Assembly: GCF_037126435.1 (NCBI RefSeq)
Contig: NZ_CP147020.1
Span: forward strand, 3,328,001-3,392,000
Source: Bernardetia sp. ABR2-2B
GTDB taxonomy: Bacteria > Bacteroidota > Bacteroidia > Cytophagales > Bernardetiaceae
Length of the DNA: 64,000 bases
Direction of reading: 5' to 3'
Position numbers and translations under genes: made by a program. The notes below the pieces were generated by a model. It had not been told where the DNA came from. It worked only from the letters and a program-made list of their open reading frames with translations, and did not search any database. The first letter of the stretch is position 1, and each line of letters begins with the position of its first letter. Shown one piece after another: positions 26,067 through 34,826 of the stretch.

Positions 26067-26099
26067 TTGTACAACTATGTTGCTTAAAACGTAACTTTG
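26067..26099 (+). promoter_or_regulatory. Bacteroidota-type promoter of the LTA-synthase-like gene
   Basis: An exact TAnnTTTG -7 box (TAACTTTG, 26092-26099) lies 35 bases before the start codon, with a TTG (-33) element at 26067-26069, 22 bases upstream. The match is to the known Bacteroidota consensus; the -33 spacing is slightly long. Confidence 0.5.
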
Positions 26100-26134
26100 T
26101 AGCTTACTTTTATATTACTGATTTTTTCTAAGAA

Positions 26135-28069
26135 ATGAATACAAATAAACGCCTTCCTGTACTGATACAATTTTTCAAGCTCTACACCATTGTTCTATTA
26201 TTTTTTAGTGCTTTTAGAGTTATGTTATTTTTTACTGAATTAGACAGAATAGATTCTACTGTTCCTTTTCAAGATATATTGTCTTCGTTTTTTATGGGAT
26301 TGCGATTTGATATTGTGATAGCGAGTTATATTCTTATTTTACCTTATTTTATTTTAGCAGTAGCATCTTTATTTAAGAAGGAATATAAAATTATTCATCG
26401 TATAGTTTTTTATTTTATTGTCTTTTTGTTCATCATTGCTTTTCTGATTTGTGCAGTAGATATTCCTTATTTCAACCAATTTTTTGCTCGTTTTTCTATT
26501 ACAGCCTTTGAGTGGTTTGATAGTCCTGTTTTTGTTTTGAAAATGGTAGCTCAAGAGCCTCGTTATTGGTCTATTTTGATTCCTTTTCTTATTTTGATGT
26601 ATATTTTTATTCGTTTGGTAAAAAAGGTTTTTTCTAGCTTTTCTTATACTTCTAATGACAATGTTTATCTAAAAATAGGTGTTTATATTTTCTTTTTAGC
26701 AGTTATATTTTTGGGAATACGTGGAAGGCTAGAACACAAATCGCCTATACGTGTCGGAACGGCTTATTTTTCGAATAATGCTTTTTTGAATCAATTGGGA
26801 CTTAATCCAAACTTTACACTCATTCGTAGTTATTTGGATAGCAAAAAAGCTGAAAACAAAAGTATTCAATTGATGGATAATAAAGTCGCTATTTCTAATG
26901 TTCAAAGCTATTTTGATATTGAAAATCCGAATAAAGAAAAACCTTTAGCCAGAAATATTACATTTGACAGCACATTAAACCAAAAATACAATGTCGTTTT
27001 GGTAATTATGGAAAGTATGAGCGCAGCCAAAATGCAAAGACATGGAAATGAAAAAAATCTAACTCCTTTCTTGGACAGTATTTCTAATAAAGGCTATTAT
27101 TTTGATAATACTTATACGGCAGGAATCCATACAATGAACGGTATTTTTAGTACGCTTACTTCTTACCCTTCTCTGTTCAGACAACACCCTATGAAGGAAA
27201 CAATTATGCCACAATATAGTGGAGGAATTTATCCTACTTTGTTAGAAAAAGGCTATTCTACTATTTATTTCACTACTCACGATGGGCAGTTTGATAATGT
27301 AGAAGGGTTTTTGAAGGCTAATACATGCGAGCGAGTAGTTTCGAAGCCAGATTATCCAGCCGAAGAAGTAAAGACTACTTTGGGAGTTCCAGATGATGTT
27401 ATGTTTGACTTTTCTTTACCTATCTTAGATGATTTGAGTAAGAAAGAGAAGCCATTTTTTGCAACTCTGATGACAACTAGCGACCACGGACCTTATTATA
27501 TTCCTGATTATTTTACACCAAAAAGTGAAGATATAAAAGACCAAATTGTAGAGTATGCTGATTATTCTTTACGAAAATTCATAACACAAGCCTCTAAAAA
27601 AGACTGGTTTGAAAATACTTTGTTTGTTTTTGTGGCAGACCACGGCACACCAATAGACGGACTTTATGATATGTCTATTGATTATAATCACTCTCCGTTA
27701 CTTTTTTATGCTCCTAATTTCATTACAGAACACAAAACTTTTGATAAAATAGCAGGACAAATTGATGTTTTTCCAAGTATTATGGGACTGCTCAAACTGC
27801 CTTATCAAAACAATACATTAGGAATAGATTTATTTTCTAAAGAAAGACCCTATATCTATTTTAATGCTGATGACAAATACGGAGTAATGGATAATGAATG
27901 GTTTCTCATTGTAAGAGCTGAAGATAATGTAAAAAGTCTTTTCAAGTATAAGCAAAAAGATACCAAAAACTATGCTTCTGAAAATAAAGATATTGTTGAA
28001 AAAATGGATGAATATGCTAAATCAAATATGCAAAGCTTTCAGTATATCAAAAATAACAATGGGTTATAA
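26135..28069 (+). CDS. LTA synthase family membrane sulfatase-fold transferase
   Basis: A 644-residue protein with five N-terminal membrane helices (residues 8-200) and a large alkaline-phosphatase-fold domain outside the membrane. Metal and nucleophile motifs are present: E293 in VIMESM, the nucleophile T333 in GIHTMNG, TTSDHGPY, and FVADHGTPIDG. The family moves phosphoglycerol or phosphoethanolamine head groups from lipids to polymers or glycans. Gram-negative bacteria lack true lipoteichoic acid, so the acceptor is probably a periplasmic or surface glycan or lipid A. It is divergent from the GDPD gene with a recognisable promoter. Confidence 0.85.
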   Translation: MNTNKRLPVLIQFFKLYTIVLLFFSAFRVMLFFTELDRIDSTVPFQDILSSFFMGLRFDIVIASYILILPYFILAVASLFKKEYKIIHRIVFYFIVFLFIIAFLICAVDIPYFNQFFARFSITAFEWFDSPVFVLKMVAQEPRYWSILIPFLILMYIFIRLVKKVFSSFSYTSNDNVYLKIGVYIFFLAVIFLGIRGRLEHKSPIRVGTAYFSNNAFLNQLGLNPNFTLIRSYLDSKKAENKSIQLMDNKVAISNVQSYFDIENPNKEKPLARNITFDSTLNQKYNVVLVIMESMSAAKMQRHGNEKNLTPFLDSISNKGYYFDNTYTAGIHTMNGIFSTLTSYPSLFRQHPMKETIMPQYSGGIYPTLLEKGYSTIYFTTHDGQFDNVEGFLKANTCERVVSKPDYPAEEVKTTLGVPDDVMFDFSLPILDDLSKKEKPFFATLMTTSDHGPYYIPDYFTPKSEDIKDQIVEYADYSLRKFITQASKKDWFENTLFVFVADHGTPIDGLYDMSIDYNHSPLLFYAPNFITEHKTFDKIAGQIDVFPSIMGLLKLPYQNNTLGIDLFSKERPYIYFNADDKYGVMDNEWFLIVRAEDNVKSLFKYKQKDTKNYASENKDIVEKMDEYAKSNMQSFQYIKNNNGL

Positions 28070-28148
28070 AATTGTAACATTCTCGTAATAGACTAACAGT
28101 CTTAGAAATCGTAATTTCGTGTTTTGTTTTATTCAGTCAAAAAACAAC

Positions 28149-28179
28149 TTGATTGATACATAGTTTTTTTTGTAATTTG
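28149..28179 (+). promoter_or_regulatory. Possible promoter of ppk
   Basis: TTG at 28149-28151 and TAATTTG at 28173-28179 (one base short of TAnnTTTG), with 21 bases between, lie about 50 bases before the ppk start. The match is imperfect. Confidence 0.3.
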
Positions 28180-28230
28180 TGTAAAAGTCAATCTGCAAAA
28201 AAACTGAAAGTAATCTAAGAAGAATATAAT

Positions 28231-30432
28231 ATGATTTCGCCAGAAAAAATAGAAGAAGTAATCGAACAAAGCCAGTACCTAAGTCGTGATTTGAGTTGGG
28301 TGCAGTTTAATTATAGAGTTTTAGACCAAGTAACGGCAGAGCGTCGTACCATTTTGGAGAAATTCAAGTTTTTGGCGATTACAGCTTCTAATTTGGACGA
28401 GTTTTTTATGATTCGGGTAGGTAGTTTGTATAATTATATGGATTATAACAAACAACGCCTAGATTATTCGGGTTTGCGTGAGCTTCCATTTCGTCAAAAA
28501 TTATTACACGAAAGTCAAGAGTTTGTACAGAAACAGTATCAATACTTGCACGATTTACTTCCTAATTGTGGTGAAAATAATTTTAGAATTATTGATGGCG
28601 AAGAAATTCTGAAAGAAGAAGAGCAAGAAGTAGCCGACTATTTTCAGAATACCATCTTTCCGATGCTTACGCCAATGGTGTATGACAACTACCATACATT
28701 TCCAATTTTGATGAATAAATTGCTTGTCTTTGGTGTAGTTACCAATATTAAAGGAGCAAGTAAGGCAAGTAGAAAAGTATCTTTTATTCAGATTCCTCAA
28801 AACCTTCCTCGTTTTTTCGAAATGAACAGAGGAGAAACAGTCATTTTCCTTCCTATTGAAGAAATTATCAGAAAATACATCGATAAATTTTTTAGAAACG
28901 TAGATATTTTGGGAGTAAGTCTGCTTCGCATTACTAGAAATGGCGATTTTACGCTAGATGAAAGTGATGATATGGAAGTTGATTTTGTGCAAGAAGTAAA
29001 ACAGAAGCTCAAAACTAGAAAGACAGGGAGGGTAGTTCGTCTTGAAATAGAGAAAAACTATTCAACATGGATGCTTAGTCTTTTGAAATCTCGTTGGGAT
29101 ATTGAAGAAGATAATGTTTTTGAAGTAGAAAAATTAATTGACCTTACTAGTCTTTGGCAAATCGTGGGGCATAAAGATTTATCTGAATTTCTGCCTCTTC
29201 CTCAAGAACCTGTCAAGCCATTGGCATTTTTGCGTCAAGAAGAAAGCACACAGAAAAAACGCAATGATGATAGTATTTTCGATAGAATAAAGAAAGAGGA
29301 TATTGTTCTTCATCATCCATATAATAGTATGGAACCTGTTTTGGAAATGATAGAAGAGGCTGCCGAAGATCCAAATGTACTGGCAATCAAGACGACCATT
29401 TACAGACTAGCAAAAGATTCAAGAATTACATCGGCACTCTTACGTGCTGCTGAAAATGGAAAACACGTCTCTGTTTTGTTCGAAGTAACAGCTCGTTTTG
29501 ATGAAGAAAATAATATCAGAGAAGCCAAGAAACTGCAACAGGCAGGTTGTTTTGTGATTTATGGAGTTACACAACTCAAAACGCATACAAAGATAATGTT
29601 AGTTGTCCGAAAAGAAGGACAAAACGTAGTGCGTTATGTTCATATGTCTAGTGGAAATTATAACGAATCTACTGCAAAGCTCTATACAGATATTGGGCTT
29701 CTGACAACCAATGAAATATATGCAAGAGATGTTTCAGAGTTTTTCAATGCCATTACAGGACACTCCGACCCAGACCGTTATGAGCAACTTCTGACTGCAC
29801 CAAACTTTATGCGTCATCAACTTATTGCGCTCATTCAAAATGAAACTCGCAATGCACTAGATGGACTTCCAGCAGGAATTTGTGTAAAAGTAAATTCGTT
29901 ACAAGACAAACTCTTTATCGATGCACTGTATGAGGCCTCCCAAGCAGGTGTTCCGATTGAGCTAATTGTAAGAGGAATCTGCTGTATTCGTCCAAAAAGA
30001 GCTGGACTTAGTGAAAATATTAATGTTCGTTCGATTGTGGGAGACTTTTTGGAGCATTCACGTATTTTTTATTTTCATAATAATGGCAATCCAAAAATTT
30101 ATAGTGGAAGTGCTGATGCGATGGTGCGTAGTTTTGATAGAAGAATCGAATCTTTGTTTTTACTATTAAATGAAAATGCAATTCAACAGGCTACTAATTT
30201 ATTGTGTTATAATTTGAGAGATACAATGAATAGCTATATTTTACATGAAGACAGCAATTACTACAAATACAAGCGTTCAGAAGGTGAGCCTATTTTCAAT
30301 CAGCACGAAGAGTTCTTTTTGATTACACCAGAGTCTGTCAGCAAAGCAAATTTGTATGAAGAATTTTTGAAACCTAATCAGAAGTTGATTACCCCTCAAA
30401 GTCAGATTCAGAATAATGAAGTGGAAAATTAA
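28231..30432 (+). CDS. ppk: Polyphosphate kinase 1
   Basis: A 733-residue enzyme that reversibly polymerises the gamma-phosphate of ATP into polyphosphate. The N-terminal LSRDLSWVQFNYRVLDQ and TASNLDEFFMIRVG are family hallmarks. The autophosphorylated His is H471 in VHMSSGNYNEST, and the second active-site His is H616 in FYFHNNG; the ATP-site Arg-rich RSFDRRIESL follows. Length is normal for PPK1. Downstream is a convergent phosphoesterase gene 12 bp away. Polyphosphate supports stress survival and motility in many bacteria. Confidence 0.96.
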   Translation: MISPEKIEEVIEQSQYLSRDLSWVQFNYRVLDQVTAERRTILEKFKFLAITASNLDEFFMIRVGSLYNYMDYNKQRLDYSGLRELPFRQKLLHESQEFVQKQYQYLHDLLPNCGENNFRIIDGEEILKEEEQEVADYFQNTIFPMLTPMVYDNYHTFPILMNKLLVFGVVTNIKGASKASRKVSFIQIPQNLPRFFEMNRGETVIFLPIEEIIRKYIDKFFRNVDILGVSLLRITRNGDFTLDESDDMEVDFVQEVKQKLKTRKTGRVVRLEIEKNYSTWMLSLLKSRWDIEEDNVFEVEKLIDLTSLWQIVGHKDLSEFLPLPQEPVKPLAFLRQEESTQKKRNDDSIFDRIKKEDIVLHHPYNSMEPVLEMIEEAAEDPNVLAIKTTIYRLAKDSRITSALLRAAENGKHVSVLFEVTARFDEENNIREAKKLQQAGCFVIYGVTQLKTHTKIMLVVRKEGQNVVRYVHMSSGNYNESTAKLYTDIGLLTTNEIYARDVSEFFNAITGHSDPDRYEQLLTAPNFMRHQLIALIQNETRNALDGLPAGICVKVNSLQDKLFIDALYEASQAGVPIELIVRGICCIRPKRAGLSENINVRSIVGDFLEHSRIFYFHNNGNPKIYSGSADAMVRSFDRRIESLFLLLNENAIQQATNLLCYNLRDTMNSYILHEDSNYYKYKRSEGEPIFNQHEEFFLITPESVSKANLYEEFLKPNQKLITPQSQIQNNEVEN

Positions 30433-30444
30433 TTTTTATCAAAA

Positions 30445-31089
30445 TCATAATTTCTTCCAATCAATCAAAATAGGCTGATTGACAAGCTTGTAACGAATAT
30501 CCAATACACTTACATTAATGAATGTGGTGTCGGATTTTTGAATCATTCCATAGGCTTCATGAATATGTCCGAAGGCATGTATTTTGGGTTTTACTTTTTC
30601 TACTACTTGTATTAATTCTTCACAGCCTACTTTTAAGCCTTGTATTGTTTGGTCTAAAATCCCATAAGCAGGACCATGAGTTAGTAAAATGTCTGTATCA
30701 AGTGGGATTTGTTGCCAATAGTTTCTTATTTTTTCTCCTCTATCACAATTAAAAGCCCAATCGTAGAAACGTGGTGTGATGGGCGAACCCCAAATTTTGA
30801 TTCCTTCAACCTCCACAGAAGAGTTATTCAGGTAAATAATATTTTCAGGAATAAATGATTCAGCCAAAGAAGGGTTGGTTTCAAACAAAAAATCGTGATT
30901 TCCTGCTATGAAAATCTTGTAGGTATAATCTTGAACTTCGAACCACTCCAAAAAATCTTTTATCTCATCTTCTTTTCCTCTTTTGCTAATATCACCTGTA
31001 TGAATAAGCATTGTTTTTCTGCCTTCTAGCTTAGGTAGATGAAGGTTTTTGTGCTGTCCATGTGTATCTGAAATAAAAATGATTTGCAT
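30445..31089 (-). CDS. Calcineurin-like metallophosphoesterase
   Basis: A 214-residue binuclear metallophosphoesterase. All motifs of the fold are present in order: ISDTHGQH (D8, H10), HTGDISKRG, AGNHDFLFE, LLTHGPAYGILD and FGHIHEAYG. This small single-domain form resembles the MPPED/239FB subgroup, whose bacterial members hydrolyse phosphodiesters or nucleotides. It follows the ABC ATPase gene by 27 bp on the same strand, though a functional link is not obvious. Confidence 0.9.
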   Translation of the reverse strand: MQIIFISDTHGQHKNLHLPKLEGRKTMLIHTGDISKRGKEDEIKDFLEWFEVQDYTYKIFIAGNHDFLFETNPSLAESFIPENIIYLNNSSVEVEGIKIWGSPITPRFYDWAFNCDRGEKIRNYWQQIPLDTDILLTHGPAYGILDQTIQGLKVGCEELIQVVEKVKPKIHAFGHIHEAYGMIQKSDTTFINVSVLDIRYKLVNQPILIDWKKL

Positions 31090-31116
31090 GATTTTTATGG
31101 GTTTGAAAGAATTGAG

Positions 31117-31905
31117 TTAATCTTCTCTTGATGGAAACTGAGCCTTTTTTAATAAATCTCCTACTGCTGACAAAACCGTCAATCTACCTCCGTATGTTTC
31201 CTCTAAAAGAGTTTTTGTAAGTGTTGTTTTTGTTTCTCCACTTGCTACTAATCTCATATTTAGAAGCACTACCCAGTCGAAATACTCTGCTGCTGATTGC
31301 AAATCGTGATGAACTACAATAACTGTTTTTCCTGCTTCTCTCATCTCTCTCAAAAGTGTAATAATAGCTGATTCGGTAGCTGCATCAACCCCCACAAAAG
31401 GCTCATCCATTAAATACAAATCGGCTTCTTGTGCCAATGCTCTAGCCAAAAAAACACGCTGTTGTTGCCCTCCAGAGAGTTGTGAAATCTGACGAGAAGC
31501 AAAAGCACTCATTCCAACTTGTTCCAAAGATTGTAAGGCAACTTCTTTATCCTTTTTGGAAGGGCGACGCATCAAACCCATTTTTCCATACCTTCCCATC
31601 AAAACCACTTCAAAAACAGAAATCGGAAAGTCCCAATCTACTGATTCTCTTTGAGGAACATAACTTACTTTGTCTCTTACCTCATCAAGATTTTTGTCCA
31701 TTAGTTTTACATAGCCACTACTCAATGGCAAAAGTCCCATAATAGCTTTTATAAGCGTTGATTTTCCTGCGCCATTAGGACCAATTATTCCTACCAAAGA
31801 ACCTTTTGGAAGCGATAAATCTATATCCCAAAGAACAGGCTTACGTTCATAGCTAACTGTAAGGTCGTGTGTTTCCAAAACTGGATTTTCTACTTGTGTT
31901 ATCAA
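31117..31905 (-). CDS. Metal-type ABC transporter ATP-binding protein (ZnuC/TroB-like)
   Basis: A 262-residue ABC ATPase with Walker A GPNGAGKST (42-50), Q-loop YVPQRES, signature LSGGQQQR, Walker B LYLMDEP and the switch HHDLQSA. The QRESVDWDFP stretch and overall length fit the Mn/Zn/Fe ABC family (TroB, MntB, ZnuC). No permease or solute-binding gene lies beside it, so the partner must be elsewhere or the annotation is too narrow. The TTG at 31905 is forced as start, because an in-frame TAA lies six bases upstream and no ATG precedes the domain. Confidence 0.85.
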   Translation of the reverse strand: MITQVENPVLETHDLTVSYERKPVLWDIDLSLPKGSLVGIIGPNGAGKSTLIKAIMGLLPLSSGYVKLMDKNLDEVRDKVSYVPQRESVDWDFPISVFEVVLMGRYGKMGLMRRPSKKDKEVALQSLEQVGMSAFASRQISQLSGGQQQRVFLARALAQEADLYLMDEPFVGVDAATESAIITLLREMREAGKTVIVVHHDLQSAAEYFDWVVLLNMRLVASGETKTTLTKTLLEETYGGRLTVLSAVGDLLKKAQFPSRED

Positions 31906-31956
31906 TTCTTATAGTGATTAGTTTTTAGTGATTAATTATAAATGAATTTCTATACT

Positions 31957-32526
31957 CTAATACTTCCCAAAGAACCAATTTCCTAACGCATTTTCATCAT
32001 TACTTTCATAAAATTCTCTCCAATAGTTTGTTATTTGTTCTTCTGTCAAATATCCTTTTTTCTCTACATCTAACTTTTCGAAAACCTGTTTGGCTAATTC
32101 TTTGTTTATGCCATACGCTGAATAAAATTTTTCAAAAACAGATATATCTATCTTGAAATCTTCTTTTTTGTTTTGGTCTGCAAAAAGACGAATTACATAA
32201 CACGTAATTGGTAAAATGTCTTCTTCATACGAATTTTTTTCTATCAATGAGTTGCAATAAAAAATCCATTCTTGAATACTAATTTTTTCATCTTTTTCAT
32301 TATCAATAGTTCCATCAGCAAAGAAAAGCATTTTTTTCCAACGGTTTTGATAAAGATAATTTAGCCCACGATAAGTTTCAGATTGTTTTGAAAAGGGAAC
32401 AACTTCAGAAAGCTTATCTAAGATTATTGTAAAATCATTTCTCTCAATAGTTCCATCATTATTTATATCAAAAATTTCAAACATGCGTCTGGCCTTTCGT
32501 TCTTGAAGAGGGGTAAGTGTATTCAT
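31957..32526 (-). CDS. EF-hand calcium-binding protein
   Basis: A 189-residue soluble protein with a canonical first EF-hand (FEIFDINNDGTIERNDF, loop 20-31) and degenerate loops near 75-86 (DNEKDEKISIQE) and 153-164 (DVEKKGYLTEEQ). The layout resembles calexcitin-like sarcoplasmic calcium-binding proteins rather than the short bacterial EF-hand proteins. No signal peptide is seen, so it may buffer or sense Ca2+ in the cytosol. It is upstream of the ABC gene on the same strand (51 bp). Confidence 0.8.
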   Translation of the reverse strand: MNTLTPLQERKARRMFEIFDINNDGTIERNDFTIILDKLSEVVPFSKQSETYRGLNYLYQNRWKKMLFFADGTIDNEKDEKISIQEWIFYCNSLIEKNSYEEDILPITCYVIRLFADQNKKEDFKIDISVFEKFYSAYGINKELAKQVFEKLDVEKKGYLTEEQITNYWREFYESNDENALGNWFFGKY

Positions 32527-32787
32527 TCTGTATTGTGATTAGGGTTTAGAGATTCTATAAAAAGCTTCATGGAGCATAAGGCAAGTTACTCAAAAAATAA
32601 AAGTCTATTCAAAAAAGCATAATTTTATCTTGAATAAAAAACACAAAAACTTCAAAAAAATGTTAGAAACCAAAATCATTAGCTCTACTTTCTAACTTTT
32701 TATCTGTTTTTTTCGTAAATTATACCATACATTGTTAAGTATAAAATAATAAAACTACTTTTCTAAATTTCCTTATAAAATAAATAC

Positions 32788-33522
32788 ATGAAAAATTCTG
32801 CTTTAGATAGAGATTATAATTCATTAGCTTCCAAAAAATCACAGGCTGTTCAACACAGCTCTCTTACAGGACTTTTAATTGCTGCTGTCATTACGGTAGT
32901 TCTTTTTAATGTTCCTTATGGACGTTATGTTAGTTATCCTTTTTTGATTTTAGGAACATGGTTTCACGAAATGGGACATGGACTGATGGCACTTCTTTGG
33001 GGAGGAAATTTTAATAACCTAGAAATGTTCTCTAATGGTTCTGGTTTTGCTCGTATTACTTATGGAGGAAGTATTGCAGGTGCTTTTGTATCTGCTGCTG
33101 GGCTTATGTCTCCTCCAATAATAGGTGCAATATTGATTATGGCTGGACGGACTCAAAAAGGCTCAAAAATAGCGATGGGTATTTTGGGAGCAGCATTACT
33201 TCTTTCTGTTGTGATTTGGGTACGTTCTGTTTTTGGAGTTGTGGCTGTTGGGCTTTGGGGAGCTGCTATTATGACGTGTGCTTTCAAATTGCCAACATCT
33301 TACAAACCTTTCTTAGTTCAATTTTTAGGCATTCAAGCTTGGGCTAGTGCTTTTGTTAGTTTAGATTATATGTTTAGTGATAATGCTGGTTCATTAGGTG
33401 TTTCGGATACACAATCGATTGCAAACCACCTTTTCTTACCCTATTGGTTTTGGGGAGGAGTGATAGCTCTTTTTGCTGTTTTTATGCTTTTGGTAAGTCT
33501 AAAGATAGCTTTTAAGAAATAA
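32788..33522 (+). CDS. M50-type membrane metallopeptidase
   Basis: A 244-residue polytopic membrane protein with the zinc motif HEMGH (H60, E61, H64) at the end of the second membrane helix, followed by GLMALLWGG and a glycine-rich FARITYGGSIAGAFVSAAG segment typical of M50B-like proteins. Such enzymes cleave inside membranes or act as scaffolds; the substrate is unknown. It stands alone with a strong terminator, and its 260 bp upstream region is shared with the divergent EF-hand gene. Confidence 0.85.
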   Translation: MKNSALDRDYNSLASKKSQAVQHSSLTGLLIAAVITVVLFNVPYGRYVSYPFLILGTWFHEMGHGLMALLWGGNFNNLEMFSNGSGFARITYGGSIAGAFVSAAGLMSPPIIGAILIMAGRTQKGSKIAMGILGAALLLSVVIWVRSVFGVVAVGLWGAAIMTCAFKLPTSYKPFLVQFLGIQAWASAFVSLDYMFSDNAGSLGVSDTQSIANHLFLPYWFWGGVIALFAVFMLLVSLKIAFKK

Positions 33523-33542
33523 TTTTTTAGTTAGAAATAAGT

Positions 33543-33586
33543 AAGCCTTTTTATTATTTATAAGAATAATAAAAAGGCTTTTTTCT
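33543..33586. terminator. Bidirectional intrinsic terminator
   Basis: A perfect 16 bp stem AAGCCTTTTTATTATT (33543-33558) / AATAATAAAAAGGCTT (33565-33580) is followed by TTTTC on the plus strand and preceded by few bases on the minus side. It lies exactly between the convergent M50 and rffA-like genes. Confidence 0.8.
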
Positions 33587-33604
33587 TCAGAAAAACAAGG
33601 CTTT

Positions 33605-34735
33605 CTAAGCGTAAAATTCTGATATTGTATTGATTACTTTTTCTATTTCTTTTTCTTCTAGCTCATAATAAAAAGGCAAACGAACTAAGCAATTTGCATA
33701 CTTATCACAGCTTGGGAGTTCTCTTCCATCATGCTTATCTGTATAGAAAGGAGATTTATGTAAAGATAAATAGTGAAAGACTGCATTTATATCATTCTCT
33801 TTTAGCTTTGAAATTAGTGCAGAACGCTCTTCAATAGTATTGCAAACCAAATAAAACATGTGTGCATTATTGGTTGCATATTTGGGGATTTTTGGAAGGT
33901 TTACTGATTTTTCTTCATCTAGCTTTTTTAGCCCTTCATAATATTTATTCCAAATATCTTTTCTGCGATTTTGTATGTCTTCTAAGTTTTCTAATTGGGC
34001 ATATAAAAAAGCTGCAATAATATCAGAAGGCAAAAAAGAAGAACCAATATCTACCCAACCGTATTTATCTATTTCGCCTCTAAAAAAAGCTGAACGATTT
34101 GTTCCTTTTTCTCTAATTATTTCAGCTCGTTTTATGAATCTATCATCATTAATCACTAACATTCCACCTTCTCCAGAAATAATATTTTTGGTTTCATGAA
34201 ATGAAAAAGCAGCCAAATGTCCGATACTTCCAAGTGGTTTTCCATTATAAAAACTATCAACAGCCTGTGCTGCATCTTCAATAACAAAAAGTTCGTGTTT
34301 GTCAGCAATAGCCATAATTTTGTCCATATCACAAGCCATTCCTGCATAATGAACTACTACAATTGCCTTTGTTTTGGTAGTAATAAGTTCTTCTATTTTA
34401 TCAGCATCTATATTTGGTGTATCTTTTTCACTATCTGCAAAGATAATTTTTGCACCACGCAAGACAAAAGCATTCGAAGTAGAAACAAATGTATAGGAAG
34501 GCATAATGACTTCATCTCCTTCTTGTAAATTTATGAGAAGAGCAGTCATTTCCAAAGCATCTGTACAGGAAGTAGTCAATAGACATTTTTTGAAATTATA
34601 TTTCTCTTCAAAAAAATGATGGCATTTTTTGGTAAATATACCATCACCAGATATTTTTTTACTTTCGACAGATTGACGAATATACTCCGTTTCTTTACCT
34701 GTCATATAAGGTTTATTGAAAGTGATAGGGTTCAT
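33605..34735 (-). CDS. rffA: dTDP-4-amino-4,6-dideoxygalactose transaminase-like (DegT/DnrJ family)
   Basis: A 376-residue PLP-dependent sugar aminotransferase. The PLP lysine is K183 in SFHETKNIISGEGG, a sequence typical of RffA/WecE rather than of other DegT subfamilies; SCTDALEM, MPSYTFVSTSNAFV and EDAAQAVDS are also in place. RffA converts dTDP-4-keto-6-deoxyglucose to dTDP-4-amino-4,6-dideoxygalactose (Fuc4N). It is the last gene of the glycan operon, 91 bp after the acyltransferase. With the NeuD/PglD-like enzyme upstream, an N-acetylated 4-amino sugar is the likely product. Confidence 0.88.
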   Translation of the reverse strand: MNPITFNKPYMTGKETEYIRQSVESKKISGDGIFTKKCHHFFEEKYNFKKCLLTTSCTDALEMTALLINLQEGDEVIMPSYTFVSTSNAFVLRGAKIIFADSEKDTPNIDADKIEELITTKTKAIVVVHYAGMACDMDKIMAIADKHELFVIEDAAQAVDSFYNGKPLGSIGHLAAFSFHETKNIISGEGGMLVINDDRFIKRAEIIREKGTNRSAFFRGEIDKYGWVDIGSSFLPSDIIAAFLYAQLENLEDIQNRRKDIWNKYYEGLKKLDEEKSVNLPKIPKYATNNAHMFYLVCNTIEERSALISKLKENDINAVFHYLSLHKSPFYTDKHDGRELPSCDKYANCLVRLPFYYELEEKEIEKVINTISEFYA

Positions 34736-34826
34736 GGTTATAAGGTATTACAGACAAATAAGTTTACTGACGCTATATTATGTAAACTTATAAACTTTGT
34801 TTCAAAAAAGACAATAAACTTATTTT

